Below are positions 25,572-34,545 of a stretch of 64,000 nucleotides of DNA, in pieces. Under the pieces are notes generated by a model that saw only the letters and a list, made by a program, of their open reading frames with translations, did not search any database and was not told the DNA's origin. Source of the DNA: Rhizobium sp. BK418 (GTDB lineage: Bacteria; Pseudomonadota; Alphaproteobacteria; Rhizobiales; Rhizobiaceae). A program made the position numbers and the translations under genes. The DNA lies in NCBI RefSeq assembly GCF_004341105.1, contig NZ_SLZK01000004.1, forward strand, positions 310,001 to 374,000, given 5' to 3'. How positions within the stretch are numbered: the stretch's first letter is position 1; the number at the start of each line of letters is the position of its first letter.

Positions 25572-26513
25572 ATGAACATGGCTAGATATTTTCTCCTCCG
25601 GCTGGCGGATGCCATTCCGACAATCTGGCTGGTGCTCACGCTCGTGTTCATCGCGATGCGGATCCTGCCGGGCGATCCGGCGATTGCAGCCCTGGGAGAT
25701 ATGGCTCTCCCTGAGCAGCTTGCAACCTTTCGCCACCAGATGGGGCTCGATGTGCCGCTGTGGCAGCAATATATCAACTTCCTTATCGGCGTGCTCAGCC
25801 TCGATTTCGGACAGTCCTACATGAACGGCGAGCCAGTGCTGAAGCTGATCGCCGCCAATCTGCCCTATACGATCGAGCTCACCGTTGTGGCGATGATCAT
25901 CGGCGTCGGCGCCGGCGTGCCCTTCGGCGTGCTTGCGGCAACCCATCGCGACCGGCTGCCGGATTCCGGTATGCGTGTCTTCGCCCTTGTCGGCTATGCC
26001 ATCCCAGACTTCTACCTCGGAGCACTGCTTTTGATCGGCTTCGCGCTGAACCTCGGCTGGTTCCCGATCAATGGCGGCGGCGATGGCTTCATGGACCGCA
26101 TGTATCATATCGTGCTGCCGGCCCTCACACTCGCCCTCGTCAAGGCCGCCTTCATCGGCCGGCTGTCGCGGACGGCACTTCTGGAAACGCTCGGCAAGGA
26201 CTATGTCCGCACTGCTCGCGCCAAGGGTGCCCGTGAACCGCGTGTCATCTATCGTCACGGGTTGCGCAATGCGCTGCTGCCGCTCTCGACCGGCATGGGG
26301 CTCAGCCTGCTTGCCACGCTGTCGGGTTCGGTCGCCGTCGAGCTGGTGTTCAACAGGCCCGGTCTCGGACGCTTGCTCATTCAGGCGATCAACGAGCGTG
26401 ACTACGGCATCATCCAGGGTGGCGTCGTTGTTTTCGCGCTCCTCGTCCTTCTCATCAATCTGGTGATGGATCTTCTCTACATCGTCATCGATCCTCGCAT
26501 CCGGGTGAAATAA
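25572..26513 (+). CDS. Opp/Dpp-type ABC transporter permease (DppB-like)
   Basis: A 313-residue inner-membrane permease. N-terminal segment about 9-30, then MRILPGDPA typical of DppB/OppB, and the EAA-type loop around KDYVRTARAKGAREPRVI before the last segments. An alternative ATG 6 bp further (MARYFL) is equally plausible. It ends in TAATG, overlapping the next start by 1 bp. Confidence 0.9.
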   Translation: MNMARYFLLRLADAIPTIWLVLTLVFIAMRILPGDPAIAALGDMALPEQLATFRHQMGLDVPLWQQYINFLIGVLSLDFGQSYMNGEPVLKLIAANLPYTIELTVVAMIIGVGAGVPFGVLAATHRDRLPDSGMRVFALVGYAIPDFYLGALLLIGFALNLGWFPINGGGDGFMDRMYHIVLPALTLALVKAAFIGRLSRTALLETLGKDYVRTARAKGAREPRVIYRHGLRNALLPLSTGMGLSLLATLSGSVAVELVFNRPGLGRLLIQAINERDYGIIQGGVVVFALLVLLINLVMDLLYIVIDPRIRVK

Positions 26514-27421
26514 TGAGCATCATCACTCAAACGCCGGGGTCTCCCTTGCAGGCTTCCGAGCAACCCCTGCTGGCGCCTGCGCCCGGCCTGCTGTCGCTTC
26601 TGTCCAGAACGCTGCTGCGGCGGCCCTCGACCCTCTTCGCGGTGGCGATCGCGCTCGTCTTCCTTCTGGTCGCGATCTTCGCGCCGGTGCTTTCTCCCTA
26701 TGATCCGTTGGCGCAGAGCATCCTGTCGATCAACAAGCCGCCATCGACTGCCCATTGGCTCGGCACCGATCAATTCGGGCGCGATGTGCTCTCGCGTATG
26801 ATCCATGGTTCGCGCAATTCGCTGCTCTTTGGCCTGATTTCGCCTGCGCTTGCAGCGCTGTTCGGCACAGCGCTCGGCGTGACCGCTGGCTATTTCGGCG
26901 GATTGGTCGACCGCATCATCAGCCGTCTCATCGATCTGTTGCTTGCCTTTCCGGAACTGCTGCTGGCGATCATCATCGCAGCCGTGCTCGGCGGCGGCTT
27001 CTGGAATATTATCGCCGTGATCACCGTCGCCTTCATTCCTGGCTTTGCTCGCGTGGCCCGTGCTTCGACCCTTTCCGTCAAGCAGGAGCCTTACGTGGAG
27101 GCGGCGATTGCGGTCGGTGTCCGTACGCCCGTCATCATCTTCCGGCACATCATCCCGAATATTGCAGCCCCCATCGTTGTGTTGATGACGCTGTGGGTGG
27201 CCTCCGCCATCCGCCTTGAGGCCTCGCTCAGCTTCCTCGGCATCGGCACCCGCGCCCCCAACCCGAGCTGGGGCAATATCATCCGCGACGGCCTCAACAA
27301 TCTCTTCGGATCGCCCTGGCCCATCATTGCCGCCGGTTTCGCCATCACTTGTGTGGTCCTGTCCTTCAACCTGATCGGTGATGCTGCACGCGATATGCTG
27401 GATCCGGAGACGAGCCAATGA
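26513..27421 (+). CDS. Opp/Dpp-type ABC transporter permease (DppC-like)
   Basis: A 302-residue permease paired with the DppB-like protein. An N-terminal cytoplasmic stretch of about 40 residues precedes the first membrane segment; HWLGTDQFGRDVLSRMIHGSR is a DppC/OppC hallmark, and the coupling loop KQEPYVEAAIAVGVRTPVI follows. Its stop overlaps the following ATPase start (ATGA), consistent with translational coupling. Confidence 0.9.
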   Translation: MSIITQTPGSPLQASEQPLLAPAPGLLSLLSRTLLRRPSTLFAVAIALVFLLVAIFAPVLSPYDPLAQSILSINKPPSTAHWLGTDQFGRDVLSRMIHGSRNSLLFGLISPALAALFGTALGVTAGYFGGLVDRIISRLIDLLLAFPELLLAIIIAAVLGGGFWNIIAVITVAFIPGFARVARASTLSVKQEPYVEAAIAVGVRTPVIIFRHIIPNIAAPIVVLMTLWVASAIRLEASLSFLGIGTRAPNPSWGNIIRDGLNNLFGSPWPIIAAGFAITCVVLSFNLIGDAARDMLDPETSQ

Positions 27422-28410
27422 CGTCCATATCACTGACACCATTGCTCAAGGTCGAAGATCTCGCAGTCGAATTCGGCCCGAAAGATTCTCCAATCCGCGT
27501 CGTGAACGGCGTCTCGTTCGAGATCGAAGCGGGTGGTTCTGTCGGTATTGTCGGCGAGTCCGGTTCGGGCAAGTCGATCACCTCGCTGGCGATCATGGGT
27601 CTTATCCCCAATCCACCCGGCCGCATCGCGCAGGGGCGTATCGAACTCGAAGGCGTCAACCTGCTTGATCTGCCCAAGACGAAGCTGCCCGAGATCCGCG
27701 GCCGCGATATCGCGATGATCTTCCAGGAACCGATGAGTTCTCTGAACCCGGTCATGACCATCGGTGACCAAATCGGCGAAGCGATCAAACTGCATGAGAA
27801 GATGAGCCGCGAGCAGCGGCGCGCGCGCATCATCGAACTCCTGAAACTCGTGGGCATCCCGAATCCCGAGGGTCGTCTCGACGCCTATCCGCATCAGTTC
27901 TCCGGCGGTATGCGCCAGCGCGTGATGATCGCCATGGCAGTCGCCTGCAACCCGAAACTTTTGATCGCCGACGAACCGACGACGGCGCTCGACGTCACCA
28001 TCCAGGCGCAGGTCCTCGACCTGATGGCGAGGGTGCGAAAGACGCTGAACACGGCCGTTCTGCTGATCTCGCACGATCTCGGCGTGATCGCCGAGGTCTG
28101 CGACCGGGTGATCGTCATGTATGCCGGCCGCGTCGTCGAGGATGCCGATGTCCGCTCTATTTTCGCCAATCCGAGCCATCCGTATACGCAGGGTCTGCTC
28201 AAATCCATTCCGCGTCTGGACGACGATCAGAAGCGGCTCTACCAGATCCCCGGCTCGGTACCGACGGCAGGTTCGGTGAAGCAGGGCTGTCCGTTTTACG
28301 CACGTTGTCCGCTGCACATCGACAGGTGCCGCAGCGAGATGCCGCCGATGTTTTCCTTTGGTCCAAGACACAAGGCGGCCTGCTGGGTCACCGCCGGAGC
28401 AACAGCATGA
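27418..28410 (+). CDS. Opp/Dpp-type ABC transporter ATPase (DppD-like)
   Basis: A 330-residue ATPase. Walker A GESGSGKS at about 46-53, Q-loop IFQEPMSSLNPVMT, signature FSGGMRQRV, Walker B LLIADEPTTALD and the C-terminal Cys-containing oligopeptide-transporter extension (GCPFYARCPLHIDRC), which in this family may hold an iron-sulfur cluster. The stop overlaps the start of the partner ATPase by 4 bp. Confidence 0.92.
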   Translation: MTSISLTPLLKVEDLAVEFGPKDSPIRVVNGVSFEIEAGGSVGIVGESGSGKSITSLAIMGLIPNPPGRIAQGRIELEGVNLLDLPKTKLPEIRGRDIAMIFQEPMSSLNPVMTIGDQIGEAIKLHEKMSREQRRARIIELLKLVGIPNPEGRLDAYPHQFSGGMRQRVMIAMAVACNPKLLIADEPTTALDVTIQAQVLDLMARVRKTLNTAVLLISHDLGVIAEVCDRVIVMYAGRVVEDADVRSIFANPSHPYTQGLLKSIPRLDDDQKRLYQIPGSVPTAGSVKQGCPFYARCPLHIDRCRSEMPPMFSFGPRHKAACWVTAGATA

Positions 28411-29414
28411 CAGAAACAAGCAGCGTCGACGACTTGTTGACCGTCAGAAACCTCGGCAAGACTTTTTCCGACGCGGGCGGACTGTCGTTCGGAGGCCAGT
28501 CGTCCGGCGGCGTGCGCGCGGTGGATGGCGCGTCTTTTTCCGTCAAACCGGGCGAGACGCTGGCGCTTGTCGGTGAATCCGGCTGTGGCAAGTCCACACT
28601 CGGCCGTCTTCTGTTGCGGCTGATCCAGCCGACCGATGGTGAGGTACTATTCGAGGGACGCGATATCACCTCTCTCAGCGCTGCCGAAATGCGCATTATG
28701 CGCGCCAAGATGCAGATGGTCTTTCAGGACCCCTACGGCTCGCTGAGCCCGCGTCGTTCGATCGCACAGATCATCTCCGAACCGCTCGAAGTCTTCGCAA
28801 TGGCGAAATCGGCAAGGCAGCGTCGCGATCGCGTGGCGGAACTGCTGACACAGGTCGGCCTCTCTCCAAGTTTCATGGATCGTTACCCGCGCCAGTTCTC
28901 GGGCGGTCAGCGGCAGCGCATCGGCATTGCCCGCGCGATATCGGTCAACCCACAATTCATCGTCGCTGACGAGCCGGTCTCAGCGCTCGATGTTTCCGTG
29001 CAGGCGCAGATCGTAAACCTGCTGCAGGATCTGCAGTCTGAGCGGAAATTTTCCTATCTCTTCATCGCCCATGATCTTGCAGTCGTCCGCCATATCGCAG
29101 ACCGCGTGGCAGTGATGTACCTCGGCAGGATCGTCGAGATCGGACCGAAAAAATCCGTCTACTCCATGCCGCAGCATCCCTATACGCAGGCGCTGCTATC
29201 GGCAGCACCCGAGCCCGATCCGGATCGCAAGGCAAGCCGCATCGTGTTGCAGGGCGACGTTCCGAGCCCGTCTCGCGTCCCGCCTGGGTGCAGCTTCCAC
29301 ACCCGCTGTCCGATTGCGAAGGACATTTGCAAGATTGAGCGGCCGGCGCTTCGTGAAGTCGTCCCAAACCAGTTATCGGCCTGCCATTTCGCCGCGCCTA
29401 ATCCGTTGAAATAA
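28407..29414 (+). CDS. Opp/Dpp-type ABC transporter ATPase (DppF-like)
   Basis: A 335-residue ATPase. Walker A GESGCGKST at about 56-64, VFQDPYGSLSPRRS, signature FSGGQRQRIGIAR, Walker B FIVADEPVSALD, and the C-terminal GCSFHTRCPIAKDIC extension. The frame is open to 28305 inside the preceding gene, but ATG 28407 (MTETSS) overlaps the DppD-like stop and is the natural start. Last gene of the LacI-controlled operon. Confidence 0.92.
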   Translation: MTETSSVDDLLTVRNLGKTFSDAGGLSFGGQSSGGVRAVDGASFSVKPGETLALVGESGCGKSTLGRLLLRLIQPTDGEVLFEGRDITSLSAAEMRIMRAKMQMVFQDPYGSLSPRRSIAQIISEPLEVFAMAKSARQRRDRVAELLTQVGLSPSFMDRYPRQFSGGQRQRIGIARAISVNPQFIVADEPVSALDVSVQAQIVNLLQDLQSERKFSYLFIAHDLAVVRHIADRVAVMYLGRIVEIGPKKSVYSMPQHPYTQALLSAAPEPDPDRKASRIVLQGDVPSPSRVPPGCSFHTRCPIAKDICKIERPALREVVPNQLSACHFAAPNPLK

Positions 29415-29508
29415 GCAGGCTGAATCTCTCTCGGCCCTTAGGGCGCTTGTATCGTCGGCTTCGACCGCGACTACAGGGCAAAGGCCAAAGGACTGGTATC
29501 TTACGTTT

Positions 29509-29967
29509 TTAATCTCTGCGGGATTCCGGCTCGTTCACCCTTAGAGCGTCAAGCGGGATGTCGTTGCTGTCGGTCTGTGCCATCGCCTTCACGAGGGAGA
29601 TGATCGTCTCACGGATGCGCCGGTCCTCGATCTTCGCGAAGGCTCTGTTGAGGACGAGGCCCTCCTTCGATCGCAGAAATTCTGCGACAGGATCAACCGG
29701 AGCGGAAAGATCGAGGCCGGCGAAGCTCGGCACTTCCGAATCATCCTGTTCGAAAAAGAAGGCTGGCGAGATGCGCAACACTTCGGCGATCTTCTGCAGA
29801 CGGCTCGCGCCGATGCGGTTGATACCCTTTTCGTATTTCTGCACCTGCTGAAAGGTGACGCCGATCTGTTCGGCAAGTCGCTCCTGACTCATGCCGAGAA
29901 GCTGCCTGCGCTTGCGCATGCGCATGCCGACATAGGTATCAATCGCGTTCGGTGTTTTGACGTTCAT
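29509..29967 (-). CDS. XRE-family transcriptional regulator (PraR-like)
   Basis: A 152-residue protein with an N-terminal Cro/C1-type helix-turn-helix, residues 16-72 (RMRKRRQLLGMSQERLAEQ, then VTFQQVQKYEKGINRIGASRL). The organisation and the motif QKYEKG-N-R-GASRLQ are shared with the rhizobial PraR/PhrR regulators of quorum sensing, biofilm and attachment genes. The C-terminal half (90-152) has no recognised domain. Divergent from the Fsr-like exporter gene. Confidence 0.85.
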   Translation of the reverse strand: MNVKTPNAIDTYVGMRMRKRRQLLGMSQERLAEQIGVTFQQVQKYEKGINRIGASRLQKIAEVLRISPAFFFEQDDSEVPSFAGLDLSAPVDPVAEFLRSKEGLVLNRAFAKIEDRRIRETIISLVKAMAQTDSNDIPLDALRVNEPESRRD

Positions 29968-30336
29968 GGCCTACCTTCTGTCTCTTTCGCATTTCAGTTC
30001 ATTGCCTTGTAGACGGCATCGCACCGCTTTTCTACGATTTGTTTTTGATATTATATTAGAAATTCGGCATTTACTCCATACCGTGGCATAGCTCGGAAGG
30101 ATCATCGGGCGCGAGCGGCGTGTGACGTGGCCAAAATGGCAGAGCCGAAGCAAAAATTGCCTGGCTGCGTACCAATCTGCGCGAAACTGGGCTGTAATGG
30201 TTTCTCTTCATACGATAAATGCACTTTCAGCGACCGCCGCTGACAATTCACTTCCCAAGCCCCGATCGCCCTAATAACAGCCCGCACGAAACCGACGATG
30301 GCCCGGCATGTTTCCGGCCGCGCAGGAGGAAGACCC
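29968..30336. other. Intergenic region between XRE gene and MFS gene
   Basis: A 369-bp divergent gap. The XRE-proximal part is AT-rich (TTTTTGATATTATATTAG near 30041-30058) and probably holds promoters. The strongest feature is the AGGAGGAAG ribosome-binding site at 30323-30331 of the exporter gene. No gene recognised. Confidence 0.4.
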
Positions 30337-31539
30337 ATGGCGTCTGTTGCCGAGAGCGCCCCTCGCTTTGAAAAGACCGCAATGTCCATCCTGGTGGCAG
30401 TCAGCTTCTGTCACATGCTCAACGACATCATGCAGTCGCTGCTTGCCTCGCTTTACCCGCTCTTCAAGGCCAATTACGACCTCGATTTCGTGCAGATCGG
30501 CCTTCTGACTATGACCTTCCAGGTCACCGCCTCGCTGCTTCAGCCGCTCGTCGGCATCGTCACTGATCGCTGGCCGATGCCCTATTCACTGCCAGTCGGC
30601 ATGGCGAGCACCTTCTGCGGCCTGATTCTCCTCGGCAATGCCGGCAGCTTCGAGCTGCTCCTGGTCGCCGCAAGCCTCATCGGCTTCGGCTCGGCCGTCT
30701 TTCACCCGGAATCCTCGCGTGTCGCGCGCCTCGCCTCCGGCGGCCGCCATGGTTTTGCACAGTCCTTCTTCCAGGTGGGCGGCAATGCAGGGCAGGCAAT
30801 CGGGCCGCTGCTTGCGGCTTTCATCGTGCTGCCGAATGGCCAGCACAGCGTTTCCTGGCTGTCCGGCATCGCGATGATCGGCATGCTGGTGCTGAGCTGG
30901 GTCGGCACCTGGTATATGAGCCACCGTCGCCAGAACGCCAGCAAGCCAGCACCGAGTCGCACGCTGCCGCTGCCGCAGAACAAGGTCGTCTGGGCGCTGC
31001 TCATTCTCGTGCTGCTGACGGCGACGAAAAACGTCTATATGGCAAGTGTGTCGAGTTACTTCACCTTCTACGTCATCGATCGCTTTCAGCTCGATGTACA
31101 GCAGGCGCAGCTCATGCTCTTCCTGTTCCTGGGCTCTGTTGCCGCCGGCACCTTCCTCGGCGGACCGATTGGCGACCGTTTCGGCGCCCGCTTCGTCATC
31201 TGGTTCTCGATCCTGGGCGTCATCCCCTTCGCACTGCTGCTGCCCTATGCGAACCTCTTCTGGACCGGCGTGCTCAGTGTCATCATCGGCCTGGTCTTCG
31301 CCTCCGCCTTTTCGGCGATCGTCGTTTTCGCGCAGGAACTGGTGCCCGGTCGTGTCGGTCTGATTGCCGGGGTCTTTTTCGGCTTCGCCTTCGGCGCCGG
31401 CGGCCTCGGCGCAGCCTTCCTTGGCGAATTTGCCGATACGCACGGCATCGCATCTGTCTACCGCATCTGCTCTTACCTGCCGTTGCTCGGCCTATTCACT
31501 ATTTTCCTGCCGCGTATCCCGAAACACCGCGCTGCCTAA
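30337..31539 (+). CDS. MFS exporter of the fosmidomycin-resistance (Fsr) type
   Basis: A 400-residue major facilitator with about twelve membrane segments. It carries Fsr-type features: FCHMLNDIMQSLLASLYPLFK in the first segments, GIVTDRWPMP, FHPESSRVARLASGGRHGFAQS and GGPIGDRFG. Family members expel fosmidomycin and other compounds; the natural substrate is unknown. The frame extends back to 30298, but ATG 30337 follows a strong AGGAGG and gives the family N-terminus. Confidence 0.87.
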   Translation: MASVAESAPRFEKTAMSILVAVSFCHMLNDIMQSLLASLYPLFKANYDLDFVQIGLLTMTFQVTASLLQPLVGIVTDRWPMPYSLPVGMASTFCGLILLGNAGSFELLLVAASLIGFGSAVFHPESSRVARLASGGRHGFAQSFFQVGGNAGQAIGPLLAAFIVLPNGQHSVSWLSGIAMIGMLVLSWVGTWYMSHRRQNASKPAPSRTLPLPQNKVVWALLILVLLTATKNVYMASVSSYFTFYVIDRFQLDVQQAQLMLFLFLGSVAAGTFLGGPIGDRFGARFVIWFSILGVIPFALLLPYANLFWTGVLSVIIGLVFASAFSAIVVFAQELVPGRVGLIAGVFFGFAFGAGGLGAAFLGEFADTHGIASVYRICSYLPLLGLFTIFLPRIPKHRAA

Positions 31540-31684
31540 ACATCGCATTGAGCGAAGTGACAAAGGCGCTGGAAGATCTTCCGGTGCCTTTTGGTTGCGA
31601 GCAAGTCGTGAGCGCGCTTAAGCGAACATATTTTCCCCGGCCTCAAGTGAAGACGGATCGTCATTCCTTTAATACACTATTTTG

Positions 31685-31699
31685 ATAGATAATATCTAT
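31685..31699. promoter_or_regulatory. Perfect palindrome upstream of FMN reductase gene
   Basis: ATAGATA-A-TATCTAT, a perfect 7-1-7 inverted repeat 45 bp before the start codon of the FMN reductase gene, in an AT-rich stretch that probably includes the promoter. It looks like an operator; the regulator is not identifiable. Confidence 0.45.
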
Positions 31700-31743
31700 T
31701 CCATGATGCAGCCATCGACGGCGCGATAGTGGAAGGAAATGAC

Positions 31744-32304
31744 ATGTCTGCACCCAAACTGGTCGGTCTTGCCGGCAGCTTCAACCGTCCCTCGAAGACC
31801 TTTGCGCTGGTAGAAAATATCGCCGGCCTTGCCGCGGAAAAATACGGCTTCAATAACACGATCTATGATCTAACCGATGTCGGCACGTCGCTCGGTCAGG
31901 CGCTGCGTCGAGATGATCTAGATAATCGTGCCAAGGAAATCATCGCAGACATCGTCGCTGCAGATGCTCTCGTCATCGGAGCGCCGACCTTCAAGGGCAG
32001 CTATCCGGGCCTCTTCAAGCACCTGATCGATCTCATCGATCCGCATGAGCTGCGCGCCAAGCCGATTGTCATCACAGCAACCGGTGGGGGTGATCGCCAT
32101 GCGCTCATGGTCGAGCATCAGCTTCGTCCGCTCTTTGGCTTCTTCATGGCCCATACTTTGCCAACGGCCATCTATGCTTCAGATCGCGATTTCGCCGACT
32201 ATCGCGTCTCCTCCGAACAGCTTTCCAAGCGGATCGGCGAGGTTATCGGGGAGCTTGCCGCTTTCTTTCCGGGCAGAAGTTCCACGCTTATTGCAGCGGA
32301 ATGA
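31744..32304 (+). CDS. NAD(P)H-dependent FMN reductase (MsuE/SsuE-like)
   Basis: A 186-residue flavodoxin-like protein. The FMN phosphate loop is GSFNRPSKT near the N-terminus, followed by GAPTFKGSYPGLFKHLID and TGGGDRHALMVEH, as in MsuE/SsuE-type reductases. Such enzymes supply reduced FMN to two-component monooxygenases that split sulfonates or sulfones. ATG 31744 has GGAAGGA at good spacing; a GTG 15 bp earlier is less likely. The LLM monooxygenase at 35.2-36.5 kb is the evident partner. A terminator follows. Confidence 0.88.
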   Translation: MSAPKLVGLAGSFNRPSKTFALVENIAGLAAEKYGFNNTIYDLTDVGTSLGQALRRDDLDNRAKEIIADIVAADALVIGAPTFKGSYPGLFKHLIDLIDPHELRAKPIVITATGGGDRHALMVEHQLRPLFGFFMAHTLPTAIYASDRDFADYRVSSEQLSKRIGEVIGELAAFFPGRSSTLIAAE

Positions 32305-32329
32305 GTGCCATCCCGAGACTGATTTTAGT

Positions 32330-32351
32330 GGCGCCCGCTGGGCGCCTTTTT
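32330..32351 (+). terminator. Rho-independent terminator after FMN reductase gene
   Basis: Perfect 7-bp stem GGCGCCC / GGGCGCC, loop GCT, followed directly by TTTTT. It starts 26 nt after the stop codon. Confidence 0.85.
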
Positions 32352-32542
32352 CGTTAGACACGCCAAGTTCCCAATTTAATCGATGAATTTAGCAGAATAT
32401 TATCCTGTCCCTATCGAGGGCGGGGCAAGAGTTTTTCCTCCGGTTAGAAGACATCGGATGTTCGTGCTTCGCCCGCAATCGGCGCATTTGCAATGATCCG
32501 CCTGCTCGGGGCTCGGCCTCATCAAGTCAGACGGGATATAAA

Positions 32543-33379
32543 ATGACCAAGAACAAGAATTTCGGCGCCATTTCGCTTTCGCGCCGCGCGGCTCTCACTG
32601 TCGCCGCCTCTGCGGCTGCACTTATTGCCTTTGCAGCGCCGGCTCCTTCTTTTGCAGCAGACAAAGCGATCAAGGTTGGCATCATGAGCGGCGAGGATGA
32701 GGACGTCTGGCGCGTTGTTGCCAGCGAGGCTGCCAAGAAGGGTCTCAAGATCGAGACGATCACCTTCAACGATTATACTCAGCCGAACGAAGCGCTGGAG
32801 CGCGGCGAAATCGACGCCAATGCGTTCCAGCATCAGCCTTATCTGGATAATCAGATCAAGCAGAACGGCTATCATATCGTCCGTGTTGGTTATACCGGTG
32901 TCTGGCCGATCGGCCTCTACAGCAAGAAGCACAAGTCGGTCGCTGAACTGCCCGCGGGCGCCGTGATCGGCATTCCGAACGATCCGTCCAACGAAGGCCG
33001 GGCACTGCGCGTCCTGCAGAACCAAGGTCTGATCAAGCTCAAGGATGGAACGGGCATTCTCGCCACGATCGCCGACGTCGCCGAAAACCCGAAGAATATC
33101 GAGATCAAGGAACTGGATGCCGGCATCGTCGGCCGTTCGATCGACGACCTAGACGGCGGCGTCGTCAACACCGACTGGGCGCTGAAGAGCGGTCTCTCGC
33201 CGAAAGAGCGCATCGCGCAGGAGCCGATCGCTGACAATCCTTATCGTAACTTCATCGCGGTGAAGGAAGAGAACAAGGGTGCCGATTGGGTGAAGGCCCT
33301 CGTCTCCTCTTATCAGAACAATACGGTGAAGGCAGAGTTCGACAAGGTCTACAAGGGCACGGGTCTCAGCGCCTACTGA
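32543..33379 (+). CDS. MetQ/NlpA-family ABC transporter substrate-binding protein
   Basis: A 278-residue periplasmic binding protein. The N-terminus has a signal sequence with a twin-arginine-like SRRAAL and cleavage expected after PSFA-A near residue 39; there is no lipobox Cys, unlike many MetQ lipoproteins. Family stretches EIDANAFQHQPYLD and PNDPSNEGRALRVL are clear. MetQ proteins bind methionine, but relatives in sulfur-scavenging loci may carry other ligands. The surrounding FMN reductase and monooxygenase make an organosulfur ligand possible. Confidence 0.88.
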   Translation: MTKNKNFGAISLSRRAALTVAASAAALIAFAAPAPSFAADKAIKVGIMSGEDEDVWRVVASEAAKKGLKIETITFNDYTQPNEALERGEIDANAFQHQPYLDNQIKQNGYHIVRVGYTGVWPIGLYSKKHKSVAELPAGAVIGIPNDPSNEGRALRVLQNQGLIKLKDGTGILATIADVAENPKNIEIKELDAGIVGRSIDDLDGGVVNTDWALKSGLSPKERIAQEPIADNPYRNFIAVKEENKGADWVKALVSSYQNNTVKAEFDKVYKGTGLSAY

Positions 33380-33380
33380 T

Positions 33381-33439
33381 GAGCCGCCCTCCTGAGGGCG
33401 GCAAAATTGAGGCGGCTCGGGTCTTTGCCGGGGCCGCCT
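33381..33439 (+). other. Nested alternative hairpins between metQ-like and metN-like genes
   Basis: A perfect 9-bp hairpin GCCGCCCTC-CT-GAGGGCGGC (33383-33402) begins 3 nt after the binding-protein stop. GAGCCGCC (33381-33388) can instead pair with GGCGGCTC (33411-33418), and AGGCGGC (33410-33416) with GCCGCCT (33433-33439). These pairings are mutually exclusive. No strong T-run follows the first hairpin. Confidence 0.6.
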
Positions 33440-33462
33440 TCACCGTTTGCGAAGGAACGAGC

Positions 33463-34545
33463 ATGAATTCTATTGTCTCCGCGTCAAGGATCGAGACGCG
33501 GCCCGACGACGCAGAAGAGGTCGTTCGCCTGACAGATGTCCGGCGCAGATTCGGCACGACACCGGCGCTCGACGGTATTTCGTTGAGTGTGAAGAAGGGC
33601 GAAATCCTCGGCATCATTGGCCGCAGCGGTGCCGGAAAGTCGACGCTGATCCGTTGCCTCAATGGTCTGGAGCGCGCCGATAGTGGCGAGATCGTCATTG
33701 AAGGCCGCAACATTACTGGCCTTGGCGAACAGGAACTGCAGCCGTTGCGACGCCGCATCGGCATGATCTTCCAGCACTTCAATCTCTTGTCAGCCAAGAC
33801 GGTCGAGGAGAATGTTGTATTGCCGTTGAAGATCGAGGGTGTTGTCAAGGCCGAGCGGTCGAAGCGGGCGCACGAACTGCTGGAACTGGTCGGCCTTTCC
33901 GACAAGGCCAGCGCCTATCCGTCTTCGCTGTCAGGCGGCCAGAAGCAGCGTGTCGGCATCGCTCGCGCTCTTGCCGCTCGTCCGGCCCTGCTGCTGTCAG
34001 ACGAGGCGACCTCGGCGCTCGATCCAGAGACGACGCGCTCGATCCTCACTCTCCTGAAAGACATTAATCGTAAGCTCGGGCTTACGATACTGCTGATCAC
34101 CCATGAGATGGAAGTGGTACGCGGTATTGCCGATCGTGTTGCTGTCATCGATACCGGCCGTATCGTGGAAGAGGGGCAGGTCTGGTCGATCTTCGGCGAC
34201 CCGCAGACGGCAATTACCAGAAGCCTGCTCGGCGGCATCCGCCCGCAACTTCCCGAACACATCGCCGCGCGCCTGTCACAGGCGGGTGGCACGGAAGCCA
34301 TCATGAGCGTTGATCTTGCCGGGCCAGAAGCGCAAGGCGCGCTCTTCGCCGATCTGTCGGCAGCGATGCCGCATTCCTTCCGCCTCGTGCATGGCGGTAT
34401 CGACCATATTCAGAACCAACCCGTGGCGCGGTTCTTCATTGCTGTACCGGCGCGCGATCCAGCGCTTGCCGGAAAGGTCGAACAATTTCTGAAGGCCCGG
34501 TCCGCCCGGGTGGAGGTGCTTGGTTATGACACCGATCATGATTGA
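33463..34545 (+). CDS. MetN-type ABC transporter ATPase
   Basis: A 360-residue ATPase of the methionine-uptake family. Walker A GRSGAGKST at 53-61, signature LSGGQKQRVGIAR, Walker B LLLSDEATSALD, H-loop THEM, and a C-terminal NIL/ACT-like domain (about 285-360) that in MetN senses methionine and inhibits transport. The open frame extends to 33286 within the binding-protein gene, but ATG 33463 gives the normal start. It overlaps the permease gene by 20 bp. Confidence 0.9.
   Translation: MNSIVSASRIETRPDDAEEVVRLTDVRRRFGTTPALDGISLSVKKGEILGIIGRSGAGKSTLIRCLNGLERADSGEIVIEGRNITGLGEQELQPLRRRIGMIFQHFNLLSAKTVEENVVLPLKIEGVVKAERSKRAHELLELVGLSDKASAYPSSLSGGQKQRVGIARALAARPALLLSDEATSALDPETTRSILTLLKDINRKLGLTILLITHEMEVVRGIADRVAVIDTGRIVEEGQVWSIFGDPQTAITRSLLGGIRPQLPEHIAARLSQAGGTEAIMSVDLAGPEAQGALFADLSAAMPHSFRLVHGGIDHIQNQPVARFFIAVPARDPALAGKVEQFLKARSARVEVLGYDTDHD

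Noticed and set aside
26477..27442. 321-codon minus-strand ORF
   Set aside because: Antisense to the DppC-like permease; composition of charged residues typical of shadow frames.
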